Positions 49,491-60,779 of a stretch of DNA of 64,000 nt are shown piece after piece. Each line of letters begins with the position of its first letter. Positions within the stretch are counted from its first letter, which is position 1. The translations under genes were made by a program, and so were the position numbers. The notes under the pieces are model-generated. The model had not been told where the DNA came from and searched no databases. It was given only the letters and a program-made list of their open reading frames with translations. Origin of the DNA: Bryum argenteum (Eukaryota > Streptophyta > Bryopsida > Bryales > Bryaceae); NCBI GenBank assembly GCA_037043015.1, contig CM073324.1:3279413-3343412 (forward strand), read 5' to 3'.

Positions 49491-50986
49491 AGTTGGTGCT
49501 TGACCCATTTGTAAATGAGTGTTGTAATGTGATGTGATAAGTAATTGGGTGCTTACCGCAATTATAAAGAGGAACAAAACAGTAGATTCTCAATATGAAG
49601 TCTCGGAGACACTTGTGCAAATTACTAAGGTTTGCACAAAAAGGGTCGAACATTCAAATGTAATGGTACAATTGTTGGTGTACAGACAAAGTAAATAAGC
49701 AATCTTAGAAAAGACCAACTTTCAAGTTTTTTTGTTTTATATAAGCAAATACTATAAATATTAAACTTATCATATTTTTTGAGGACCTAGTGGACTTAGG
49801 CTTTAAAGGCATTCCCAACTGCATGGTTAAACGACCGGCTACATTTAACAGGGAGGAGGGGTTGTTATATGTAGCACCCCTTTGCATCTACACTCTTTTT
49901 CGACGGAGTGGCTAAATGACCTTGTTATATTTTGTCTTTCATCACACTTTGACAAGAATTCCAAAGTAGCTCATAAGCTTTGGGGTTTCCCGAAAGGCAA
50001 ATGAAATCTTCCAAAAGTCAAGTTAACCTTGAAAGCAACGATGCATTCGAGTGAGTGTTGGATGGGTATCAAGGCTAAGCCACTACCTCTACAGGTTTCA
50101 AGATGAGCGTTTCTTTAGATGGAATGCCCTAATAGCATTCCGGCTAAAGGAACAAGACTGGCTACTTTTGGCCAAGCAAACGTCATTTCCCTTTCCCAAC
50201 ATACCTGCTACCTTTGGTAGCCCCTTAGAGAAACCCCTTAGAGAAACGTTATAAACCCACTAGTTGTGGGGCATGCCACAAACCTACTCCCTCCATTTTA
50301 ACCCAAAGAACCTTCTTCATGGATCCGACACTTCATCTTTGTATCTTCATTATTTTTAGCATCCTTCTAATATTTCATCTTTTTGAGCGTTTAATTTCTC
50401 CATTCTTGTTTGGCATCTTTCTATTGACGGCATCAGCTTCTTTTTCATCGTTACAACCGCAATTCATCTTCAATGCGCGATCATACAACTCATGTGACAT
50501 CCCCCAATCACTGCAAAAAGTGCTCAACTCTTCAGATTTGCTTGAAAACAAGCATTGATTTCAACGTCAGAATTGGCTCCTCACAAACTCCTACAAAGGT
50601 TTGTACTGTACAATCACTGACTCGAATTGGCAATATGCCGGGCCGAGGACGATCAAGTCTGCAGACACAGATTTCTATAGCACATTTCTTGCTTCGTGAT
50701 TCCTTGTCTCCGCATCCTGATCACAACACAGAACAGAAACTTAGCTTTGTTATATAGAAAATCTCCAACTTGACCACATTGCAAAAACTTCAACATGGTT
50801 CATAACATCAACATGGCAACACACGGAAGTCGAATCTTACGATGATTATTCAGTCAGTGTACATTCTAGGCAAGGAGAATTGCTTCTGGATAAGGAGCAG
50901 TTACCTTGAATGGAGAGTAAGAATCGGTGGTGAAGATTGGCGCGGCCCCACGCATGAAGGGAAAGTATCAACAATGATTGTAAAGT
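49491..50986. other. Intergenic, no secure gene
   Basis: A 79-codon frame at 50319-50558 begins with a hydrophobic stretch (MDPTLHLCIFIIFSILLIF) but shows no family and no supporting context; coding status is doubtful. TACTCCCTCC near 50286 resembles a Stowaway terminus. Confidence 0.4.
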
Positions 50987-53647
50987 TTAGATAGGACTAG
51001 AGGAGCGCCTCGGTCGCCCTCCATGACTACTCCTTCGACGTTCGGCTGAGGCTGTGCCAGAGCCCGAACCAGATCCACTACTTTGTCTCCTCGGGTTATG
51101 TTTCTCTTGCTGCATCACGAGAATTTGTCAATGCAGACTCCACACAGAGCTCCCGAATACAAGCCTCGATGATACAGTATCATTTCAATATATGCTGCTA
51201 CCACGCACAGCTCTCTTATACAAGCCCCAATGATGCTATATCATCTCAGTGTTATGAAAACCCTCATTTGTCACATTGATCACTCTCCACACATAGAAGT
51301 AGTTATTCCTTAGGGAAGGTTTTCGTGACTTTTAAGGATAAGTGTGTTGTGTTGAGGGTGGTGAGCACTTACGGAGGGGGATCTGTCCAGCAGGGGTGAT
51401 CTATCACCGTGATACTCAACAAGAGGCACGCGATTTGCATCCTTGATAGCCAGATACTCAACGCAGAACGGGCCTTGGTTTCTGCGAGGGTCGTTTGGAG
51501 CCAAAGCGTCCCAGTTGGTGCGCAAGACGACATGCCATTGCGCTATCAGCTTCACGTCGTCACCCACTGTAAACTCCCGGGTGCTGTTGGCGTTGTAAAA
51601 CCATAAGCCCTTCTTCCACAAAAACGCCCCATTCAACGACGCCTCCACCTTGTTCAGGCCGAAGTTCCGAGGCGTCGGCCATATCTTACATCGCAATACC
51701 ACCTTTGAGCCTGCTACCGTGCATTTCAACAATATGCTGTTCTCCTTGATATCATATGAAGCCGAGCTGCATCACACATGCGAATGAGTTGGAATGTACT
51801 TGAATTCCATATTATTACTTTCCGACATTGAGCATTCTAATCTCATGTACGATGATACCAAAAAAGAGAATTCAAAGTGTATTGAAGCAAAGGTTCTTAG
51901 TTTACTTTTGTCCATGGGTGAGAAATATATGTACCTGTCGCTATTCGTTTGCGTTTTGTGGTTACTCCCATCGTGACTAGAAGAACCACCGTTGCTAGCA
52001 AACCGATTCAAAGGCACCTGCAATTCGCAACATCTCCTCCGGTGAGTGTTATCTTTCAATCCTGTAAGGTAATGACTGATAAAGAAGTGCTTCAAAGAAA
52101 TGAAAGCCCAATGTAGGAAGTTGCGATGTCCCCACAGCTGCAATGGTATTGCTGTTGTTATGGTTTGTCTGAACTCTTGTGGATATGAGGGGAGGAATTA
52201 AGGGTTGACAAGGAAGTACCTCCTCGGTGGAGGGGAAGTCCTCGCCGCTGGTAGACAAGTCCTTGCAATTAGCATTGTACAGGCCAGCCACCACAGCTTG
52301 CATGGACGGCCGATTCTCTTGCTTCTCCTGGACGCAGCTGCGAGCCACTTTCACAACTTCAAAGATCTGGTCGTAGGAAACGTCCAAGGGCGTCATCCGA
52401 GCGTCCACTATCCGCGGCAACTGTTGAAGCATGGTGCGCTCGTCTGCTCCAAGAATGTCCCTACACCAGTGAACCAAGCTCACCTTCTTTTCTATCGCAC
52501 GCTTCCCTGTTATCAGCTCCAACAACACCACGCCGTAGCTGTACACATCGTTCTTATCACATGGTATGCCACTTTGCATGTACTTTGGATCCCTGCACAC
52601 CAGCAAACATCCCATTCGCCATTTCAGAATTGCCTTGTTCCCTAATAAAACCAAGAATGGCATTGTGTCTACTTGCTAGAATGTTAGTAGTTGATAGATT
52701 TTGAGAGGTTCCGGGAAATGGGCTTACACGTATCCATGCGTGCCGCGAACGCGGGTCGTCACACTGGCTTCGTGATCAGCGTCGACAGGCTTGCTGAGTC
52801 CGAAGTCTGCAATTTTGGCGTTCATTTCAGCATCGAAGAGAATGTTGCCCGCTTTGATGTCGCGGTGTACAAGTGCAGGGCTAGCATGGCTGTGAAGATA
52901 CTCCAGCCCTTGCGCCACTTCCACAGCGCACCGCATCCGAGCCTTCCAATCCAGCACCGTCGCATTTTCAGCTTTCAGATGCAAATGTTGGCTAAGGGAG
53001 CCCTTCGCCATGTACTCGTACACCAAAAACAAGTCGTCATTTTCCACGCAGTAGCCCAGAAGCGCCACCAGATTTCTGTGATGCAAGCGGGAAATCGTCT
53101 TGAGTTCCGCCCAGAAAGCCTTCTCTATGATCTCTTGGTTCCGAATGTTGTTATAGTTGTTGTTCTCGTTCAAACTGTTTTTGAGTACGAGGTTCTTCTG
53201 TAGCCTCTTCACGGCCGCTTTGCCACGGCCATCAGGGAGGACTGCAAAGTAAACGATGCCTTGGCCGCCTCTTCCCAGCTGCTGCTTGAAGTTGTCTGTC
53301 ATGTCCTCGATCTCCTTCAGCCGGTACTGCTTCAAGGAGCCCACTGAAATTGCGCGCGTAATTTTTCGATCGGGAGGTGACGGAGGTGGCGTTGACGGAG
53401 GCTCGGTTGCAACTGGTCTGTTCACCCTGTGAAAGCCTTTCCATATGAAGCCCGAGAAGCTGACACCTACAATGAACATGAACGTGGAGAAGAGAACGCC
53501 CATGTTTGCCATCCCGTTACGCCCTGCAATCACTTGCTCCCCGGAACTCGCTACTTCGCTACACATTAGAGCTTCTCCATTCGCAAGAGATAAAGCGCTT
53601 GCAAGCACTAGTGCGTTCAACGCCACTCCACTCCAAGAGTCCGCCAT
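50987..53647 (-). CDS. Transmembrane receptor-like kinase with novel C-terminal domain
   Basis: Five exons (minus strand): 52728-53647, 52220-52592, 51935-52017, 51373-51766 and 50987-51109, total 630 residues in frame. A signal peptide (about 1-24) and an ectodomain of only about 25 residues are followed by a membrane helix (50-69). The Ser/Thr kinase spans about 122-420: GRGGQGIVY (126-133), Lys147, Glu181, HRDIKAGN (261-268), DFG (281-283) and GTHGYVDPKY. All catalytic residues are present and it is an RD kinase. An Asn-rich insert (about 153-172) separates strand beta-3 from helix C. Exon 3 is a Ser/Asn-rich linker. Exon 4 encodes about 130 residues I do not recognise (KCTVAGSKVVLRCKIWPTP, LWKKGLWFYNAN, LIAQWHVVLRTNWDAL) and exon 5 an Arg/Ser-rich tail. 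Ligand and pathway are unknown. Confidence 0.88.
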
Positions 53648-55848
53648 GAGCCGCACACTAATTTCTACACGACTATTGCGACCTCTGGCGCCTAAACAGC
53701 CATGCAGAAGTACGAAAGCGAGCTCAAAAGCATCATGTGGCTCCTACGCACGAATTTGCTTCACCTACCGTTAACTGCAACAATGTGGTAAAAATTGCCC
53801 AGCTTGCAACGCAATTTCTTGCCCTAACCGAAACGAGAATCAAGCCCAATTTCACAAATAGTAACCATATCAAAATTTCCACTGAGGTATTTAGAGATGG
53901 GCAACACTGGAATGAAGAACCTGGCGTTGAAAGCTACAGACAAAGGCTCTCTCAGTATCAAAATTTCAGAGCAAGGGCTCGCAGAATTCCAAATTTCTTG
54001 TGTCGCAAGGCCAAGCTATGGATGCCGAATTTCTTGTGTCGCAAGCCCAAATTCTCATGGCAGGTCTGAGCTCCAAACAACTACGGTAGTGTCGGCCCCC
54101 TAAGAGCTACCCTAAACCTCGCACGGGCACGAAACACCACACCCTAGATACACGCAAACTTGAAATTTATATAACATGAGCAGTGTCTAAAGGGGGCGGC
54201 CGGAGTCATGGACGAACAAGATGCTCCACAATCGATGAAAGGAAAGGAGGGAACGAGAACAGTCGGAATCCCGACGCTCGAATGGGTCAAATCCGGAAGA
54301 TGATCCTCAAATAAAAACAGGGGCGGGCGTGAAAAGTGAAAATAGAAAAACATAATCCCGCCAGAGAGCAACTCAGCAACTGCGTCGTAGCTGCGACCGT
54401 GGTGGCCGCCCCACCTCCTCTGACATATGACCCCTGTACAATACTGTACTGTAGCAACCACAAGTCCAACTGCGCAATCAATCAAAGAATTGCTCGAGTC
54501 GATTGTTTCGAAAAGAAGAAAATAGGGATTGCTCAACTCGATTGCTGCATGCAGTACTGTAGCGGAGGTATAAAGCGGGATCTCTAGCTAGTGGGCATTC
54601 ATGGCAAGATGCTTGTATCGAAGTTTATGTTTCATATTTTTGGGGGCGATCCCCAAGAGATATAATTATCTCTACCGATGATTCTGCAGACAATTGACTC
54701 ATCTGACTGTTCCTGGGTTGACGATCGAGGGGACCACCTCGAGGAACGTGGGATGACTTATTGACAGCTACTGTCGAAGTGCCGTTAGTGCTTCATCAAA
54801 ATGCCGACATTGCTCTATCGAGTAATTCTTTCAAGCAAATGAACAAAATGCCGACATTCTCCGATAGACCCAGTGATGATTCGTCGCAAGTGAGATCTGT
54901 CACTCCGAAAGCGGCGACATAACTTGCGAGGCCGTCGCAGGCGTTCTGTCAAATCTAGGTTTTCTAAGTAAATTTTGATCAGGTCACACATATCTTCAGC
55001 CTGTGTGGCCACATGCAATTTTTTGACTGCAAAGTCTTCTGATTCCAAATTTTGCATAATGATTTGTACTAACGAAATGTCCAAGATTGCGATGTTTGAA
55101 TGGAAAAGTCGATCCATACACATGCACTAAATCAAAAAGAAGGGAGGAATATGCTTAATGATACTTTTACCACATGGTTCATCACCTTGTTCCTATGACA
55201 TAGATGTGATTACTCTAACTACGTTAAAAAGAAGAGAATTGAAATTTCTTTCAACCACTCAATATTTTACTACACCCAAACTTGATGCGAATAAGACTTT
55301 CTTCACACAAGGTATGTTTACTCAACCTTGCTTTGCTGAATAGAGCCGTGAAAGCTCAACCGCACACAAATCCTTGCCATTACAAAAGACCACTCACGTG
55401 ACATAAGGAATAGTGCTCAATACCAATAATGGAGTAGTAGGCTTCTTCACCCAGAGGAACCTAAAAAGCTTCATATTTTCAACAGTACCATGCACTCATC
55501 TCAAACATCATAGGGTGTTAAATTAGGGCACCAAACATGCAGAAAAGGTGAAGTAAAAATATCTAAAACCTAGAATGAGATAAAGAAACGCCACAAAAAA
55601 TGAAGAATGTAGGGAACATGCACATAGGTGTTGTATTGAAAAGGAAGCAGCGAGGTGAGGCATAGAAAGGGTGAGAGATGGGAGCCTGGTAGTGGACAGC
55701 CGTTATTTGGACATTCTTTTGGGCAGTCGCTGTCTGGAAAGCTCGGTTTGCTTGTGAGCCACTCCACCGAGCTTGCTTGCAACCACAGCAACTACGGTGC
55801 TGCAGCTCTGCTGCAGCTGGTACACTGAAAGCCCAGTTTATGTCCATC
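53648..55848. other. Intergenic, no gene recognised
   Basis: Kinase gene promoter, then DNA with no recognisable gene. A short direct repeat, gaatttcttgtgtcgcaag, occurs near 53991 and 54029. Confidence 0.4.
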
Positions 55849-56396
55849 CACTACACAAGAGTTGTTAATTAGTGTTACAGACGTTAATTGTGAACTGTAA
55901 TAGTAAATGTCACACGTCACCATAGTGTTGTAACAGATAGATAGAAATGCTAGTAACTCGATGCCTAATAGACAAGGGAAAATTGGGACAATACTACTCC
56001 CCCATTTCGAAGGTGGACACTATAACTACGCTAGTTTCTAACTAGTTACTAGTGCCTTGAAGATACTTGATGTAGTATCCCCAAAGGGCTTTGAGGTACC
56101 CGTACAACAAAGTCCAAGGACCCCATCATAGTTGGGTGGACTATGGAAGTGTTACAACACTAATGGTTAAACCATAACATTACTGTAGTTGTCAGAGCAT
56201 GCAAAATTTCTTGCAAGTGGAGAATCTATTGGAAGTGATGCAATTGGTGGCTTGAAGAAAAGACAAGGGACATTGATTGCAATGGTGGTCCAAAGTTAAC
56301 AGTAATCTTAAGAGAGTTAAGAGACAGTGTTATTGACCAAAAGTTACCGGTTACAATAATCTCCATGTAATACTAATTAACAACTCTTGTGTAGTA
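55849..56396. mobile_element. CACTAcACAAG-type MITE interrupted by a SINE
   Basis: Inverted ends CACTACACAAGAGTTG and CAACTCTTGTGTAG frame a body homologous to 782-1095. The body is split at 55935-56147 by a SINE fragment absent from the other copy. Confidence 0.8.
55935..56147 (-). mobile_element. SINE copy, 5-prime truncated, nested in a MITE
   Basis: 213 bp matching the 3-prime part of the SINE at 25929-26291, beginning with the GATAGATAG tail (seen on plus strand). It is flanked by AGTGTTGTAAC (55924-55934) and AGTGTTACAAC (56148-56158), a slightly diverged target duplication. An internal stretch covering the cggcgtgaatgaagtgtcc region is deleted. Confidence 0.82.
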
Positions 56397-56483
56397 GGAC
56401 TATTGGCAAGACAAAAAAGATTCTAGAAGTTTCTTAAATGATAGGATGTCATTTTGATATTCAAATGGTGATACATGAGCTGC

Positions 56484-56920
56484 TACCGTAACACCATAGC
56501 TGGTTCGTTCTCTGCCGAACAAATCATTATCTTTTTTGAAAAAATAAGGTTCGTTTCTCGCAAATCAAATTTTTAAAAATTCGTCTCTATATTTTTAGAG
56601 AAAAAAATTTGGGGCAGAGAAGGGGGTTTATCTGTGGATGGAGCTTCATAATGACATGACTAATCAAGACTTGAAATCACTAGATTTGGCAGCAACATTA
56701 GTGGGGCCAGCGCATAGTTTCGTCATTTACCCATTTTTGGAGGGCGGCCCTGAATAAGTCCACAATTCCTCCAGAATCATTATACTCTCTTTTCTCAAAT
56801 TTCGGTTTATATTGAGATTATTTTTCCTGAAATTCGTTCTTGAAGGCATGGAATTTCCGATTTTTTTCGTTTGTTATTTTTGGAATTATTTAAGAACGAA
56901 CCAGCTATGGTGTTACGGTA
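56484..56920. mobile_element. Tc1/mariner-type MITE with perfect 28-bp ends
   Basis: TACCGTAACACCATAGCTGG then TTCGTTCT at the left is repeated exactly in inverse at the right. Counting TA as target duplication, the element is CCGTAACACC...GGTGTTACGG flanked by TA, the pattern of Tc1/mariner elements. No coding capacity in its 437 bp. It is unrelated in sequence to the Stowaway-like copy at 4000-4184. Confidence 0.82.
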
Positions 56921-59500
56921 CTATTGGATCATGGATTGACACAAATGATATAATGTTGGTAATGACATGACGTGAATAACATTGTGTCATTCAAGACACT
57001 TTTTGTGCACCTTTAAACAAATTGTCGTCATTTCCGATGTCATTTTTTTTGCTATTTTCTACTACTGATTCCATACTTTTAAATCACGACGATGCATGTA
57101 TGTAAGGGAGATGTTACAATTCATCTAGGTTTGGATTCCAAAACTATGGTAGGTTCCTTGGCCTAATACAAAGGAGCAAAAACAATTAATTGAAACCCAA
57201 GAGGTCTTGAGTCTAAATCGCACGAGCTCCTCAACACGCAGACTCACAGCATTGGATTGTCAAATTTAATCCCTAAAGTTTCAAGGCACTATTTACATGC
57301 TTAACCCTCAAAACTGCCCTTTTTGATTATAAGGTGAGAATTTTCATTTTACGATGTATGGAGTATCTGAATATAAAATCTTAGATTTCAATTTCTTACC
57401 ATTTGTAAGATCACACCGTGCAAAGTTGTAAAGAGGGTGAGCAAACTTTGAGGGAAAAAAACCATTTTTGGTAAATTGAACTTGATAACAAGGGAATTAG
57501 GGTGTGTAAGGTAGAGGCACCTATAACCCACCACTTAAGGATTTTAGCATATGATATCAAGGTATATATTTTTTTAGGAATTTTTCATGTGTGCAAATAT
57601 AAGGTTCTTGTTGAATGCAAAAAGTGTCGTGATTTTATTTGCATTATTCAAATAGTTATAATTGTTTAAAGTGAAAAGTTGCTTGGAACCTAAAGTCGAT
57701 CACATGCTCAAATATACAAATGAGGTACATCTGTTCTTTCAAAATCTAGAAATTGGGCTTGATTGGTTATGGGTCCCCGGTCGGGAATGGGTCCTTTACC
57801 TAAAAATTCAGGTAGGTGGTGGAATAAAAGGAGTGAGGATTTGCGCCTGTTGGTCGGACATGATGAGGATTTGCACTTCATGGGGTTGGTGGCTTGGCTT
57901 GGAATGAACGGCTATGCATGCTACTCTTTGTCCCCAAGCAATCAACTCAAACTCTCACATGCCTTTTGCATCAAACAAAATCACAACCGACTGATTGTGT
58001 ATTGTAATCTGTGCGACATTCTCTCATGCCAAATAATATCGACTTGATGCCACTTTTGTTGATATTCCTGTTAAAAAGCATTTGCTTGAATTTTGATCAT
58101 AAGTACACTGCACTTCTTATGATGTTGCATCGTACTTAGCGTTGTAAGACAAGGCGAGGTGAGATTGTTTTCTGCCGATTTGATTCACAAGCCAAATTCA
58201 AATTTATGATTCTTTTAGTCTGTTGGATTGTAGTTATTACCTTTTCTTGTATTTTCTTTCTTTTTTCTTTGTTATTGCTGGAACTACTAAGCATATGCTT
58301 TATCTAATTGAGTCACATAGTACGTGGCTCAAATTTCCATTTGGACAATTCTAAAAAAAAGTAGCCAAGTGAAATAATTCTGAAAACTTGTGAATATGTG
58401 AATCAATACTTTTCTATTACAGATATGAGATATTGAAGAATTTCCATATTTTTGTCATATTTTTAAAGCACTTTTAAAATAAAAATAGAAATAAAAATTT
58501 AGAAGTGACATGTACCACATTACCTAAAACCGTTCACATGCTCTATGTGCACATGAGGTACATCCTTCTACATGAAATCTAAAAAGTAGGCAAGAATTTA
58601 GAGTGGGTGGTTTAAGGAGATGCATAGATTCAGCATTATCTACCTTAAGAGAACTTTGTGTATAAAAAAGTGCAAAAGTGCCTCCACCCGGGCACAAAAA
58701 GATTCCTGGTATATCTTCACAGCCCAGCTTTTAAAGAAAAAAGCGTATGGCCATTCAACTTTTATCCGTCAAAGTGTGATTACAAATCTTCTTAAAAGTC
58801 ACAACATGGGGCAACCTGGTGGTCATGGAGATGATTGGGTTCAGTGGGTAGTCCGCCATTATGAAAATCAAAGGTGCCAGGTCAGCCTTCCATTGATCCC
58901 AGTCAGCCATCACTCTCCAACCGTCAGCCCCCCTTCAGCTGACTCACCACGCCACGTCACACCCAATCGTTGCAAGGTTCCATTGATTTCTCTCAATCCC
59001 TTTATAGTTTGCAATCCTTTTCTAGGTGGGATGTTTTTGGTGCAATTCTCGTTCATTTGGTGGGCGGGTTATGGCCCGTAATCATTGGTTACGCGGTATT
59101 TCCCTCCCAACCGGGGATTACAAAAATTCATTCATGGAACCACTTTTCATTCAAATTGTGAATGATTTCTCGTTAATCAGGAGCGTTTACGTCGGACAAT
59201 CACCCTCGTTGTGGGTGATTGCCCTATATGTGATCTCCGGTTTTGGGGAAAATACGACAACCGAGATGTTCTGCACTGTAATTTATCCAACAAATGAATG
59301 AGAAATCTCGTCTGAGTGGTTTACGTGAATGGAATGTCCAAAGGGTGGTACCAAATACATGGAAAGATATTCAGTTCAATCTGATGGATTCCAACTGCCG
59401 GCCACTTCGCGTTGAACAGTTACGTATCAGCGCAGCGCTCTTCCACCTCCCACTACAACCCCCACGAGGATTTTGCAGGAGCCATCACTCTCACCCCGCC
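56921..59500. other. AT-rich intergenic region
   Basis: Scattered short frames with no family resemblance. TTTAATCCCTAAAG (57265) and TTAACCCTCAAAACTG (57301) look like decayed TTAA-family termini without clear partners. Confidence 0.4.
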
Positions 59501-59967
59501 CCCATTTTAAAATTCCCGCGGGCCCATGCCTCCGTTTGCCACCCACCTCATCCCGTCGTCGTCTCTGCACGATCTCATGCCTCCACCTTTTTATTGCATT
59601 CCTTCGATCTCCCCAGTTGCCATTTCCCTTCCCCCTACCTCTTTCCGCTTCCAAGCTGTGATTCCGGAACATTCTTCTTTTCTGCCAATTGGAACTAGTC
59701 TTGGAGGAAGAGGCTACATCTGTCCTCTTAGACTTTCACAATTCTTGTAAAAGGCTCGGAGGATTCAGATTTCATAGGGTGCTTATTTAGTCCTCACCGT
59801 TTGCTTCTTGCGCGCCAATTCACTGGAATTCAAGACTTGGAAGTTGAAGTTCGATTTTGCGATCAATCGGGGGTTTAGTCGTTAGCTGCATTGCACGATT
59901 TTACGGGGATGATTCTTCACTGCAGTTACTGATATTTTCATTGAATAATTGAGCTTAGATCTTCAAG

Positions 59968-60765
59968 GTAAGTAGCGTATGATGATTCCCAGATTCATTT
60001 CTCTGTTTCTCTGCTTCGCGATTGCGTTGGATTGCAAATAGTGGATGTTACTAATTTGGTTGTGGCTGCTATTGTGGGAAGCTCGTAAGATTCTGTCTCT
60101 CATGTTGTCTCCTCTTGCATTCACGTAGACTTCACTTGATCTCCACAGACCCGGGGGAGCTTTCACGTTTGCTGGTGGAAGAAAGCGGCACGGTTGGCTG
60201 GGAATGCGACCGACTCGTCCTACAAGTGTGAGACTGTTTCCATGATGTTTTCATTGTGCTGTGGACTTCGTGGTTTGCCTCGATTGCGCTGTATTTCACA
60301 CGTCAATCGTTGAATCATCGTGGCACGCAATTGTATTCGAAAAATATAGGAAAGGTTTCACAATTACAGCTTCTTTTTTCCGAAACCCTTACTTCCTGGT
60401 TCACAGAACAAAGACAGAGGAATTTCTCTTTTAATAATCGTGAAGGAAATCTTAACCCCTCGAGTATCAAGAGCGTAAACTAGGTCTTTCGTAATTAAGT
60501 CATGCAGTTATGCGAATGAAGAACATTCTCGTTATGCAATTTTATGAACTCGTGCACCTTTAATTATGCAGTGTTCTTCACAATTTCCGGTGATGTCATA
60601 GCCGGCCGCCTTGTGAATTGAATCATAAAACACGAGTAAATATATTGAATTTTTTTATAACTGAGAATCCTCTTTCATTTAGGGTTAAGTCGAGGTTAAG
60701 TGGAGGGTGGAGATTTTTCATATTGATGATCTCTTACACATCTCTAATAAGAGTGTACCTTGCAG
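59968..60765 (+). other. Probable leader intron of the LKR/SDH gene
   Basis: A strong donor, CTTCAAG then GTAAGTAG, at 59968 and an acceptor TTGCAG ending at 60765 lie upstream of the ATG at 60780. The region between has no coding signal. This suggests a non-coding first exon ending at 59967 and a 798-bp leader intron. Confidence 0.5.
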
Positions 60766-60779
60766 GGTAGCAGAGGTCA

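Noticed and set aside
50319..50558. 79-codon frame with a signal-peptide-like start
   Set aside because: No homology, no neighbouring exons, and low-complexity hydrophobic bias are expected in T-rich DNA; kept only as a note.
58620..59698. Chain of open frames upstream of the LKR gene
   Set aside because: They do not join in phase, show no domain, and the right part probably belongs to the non-coding leader.
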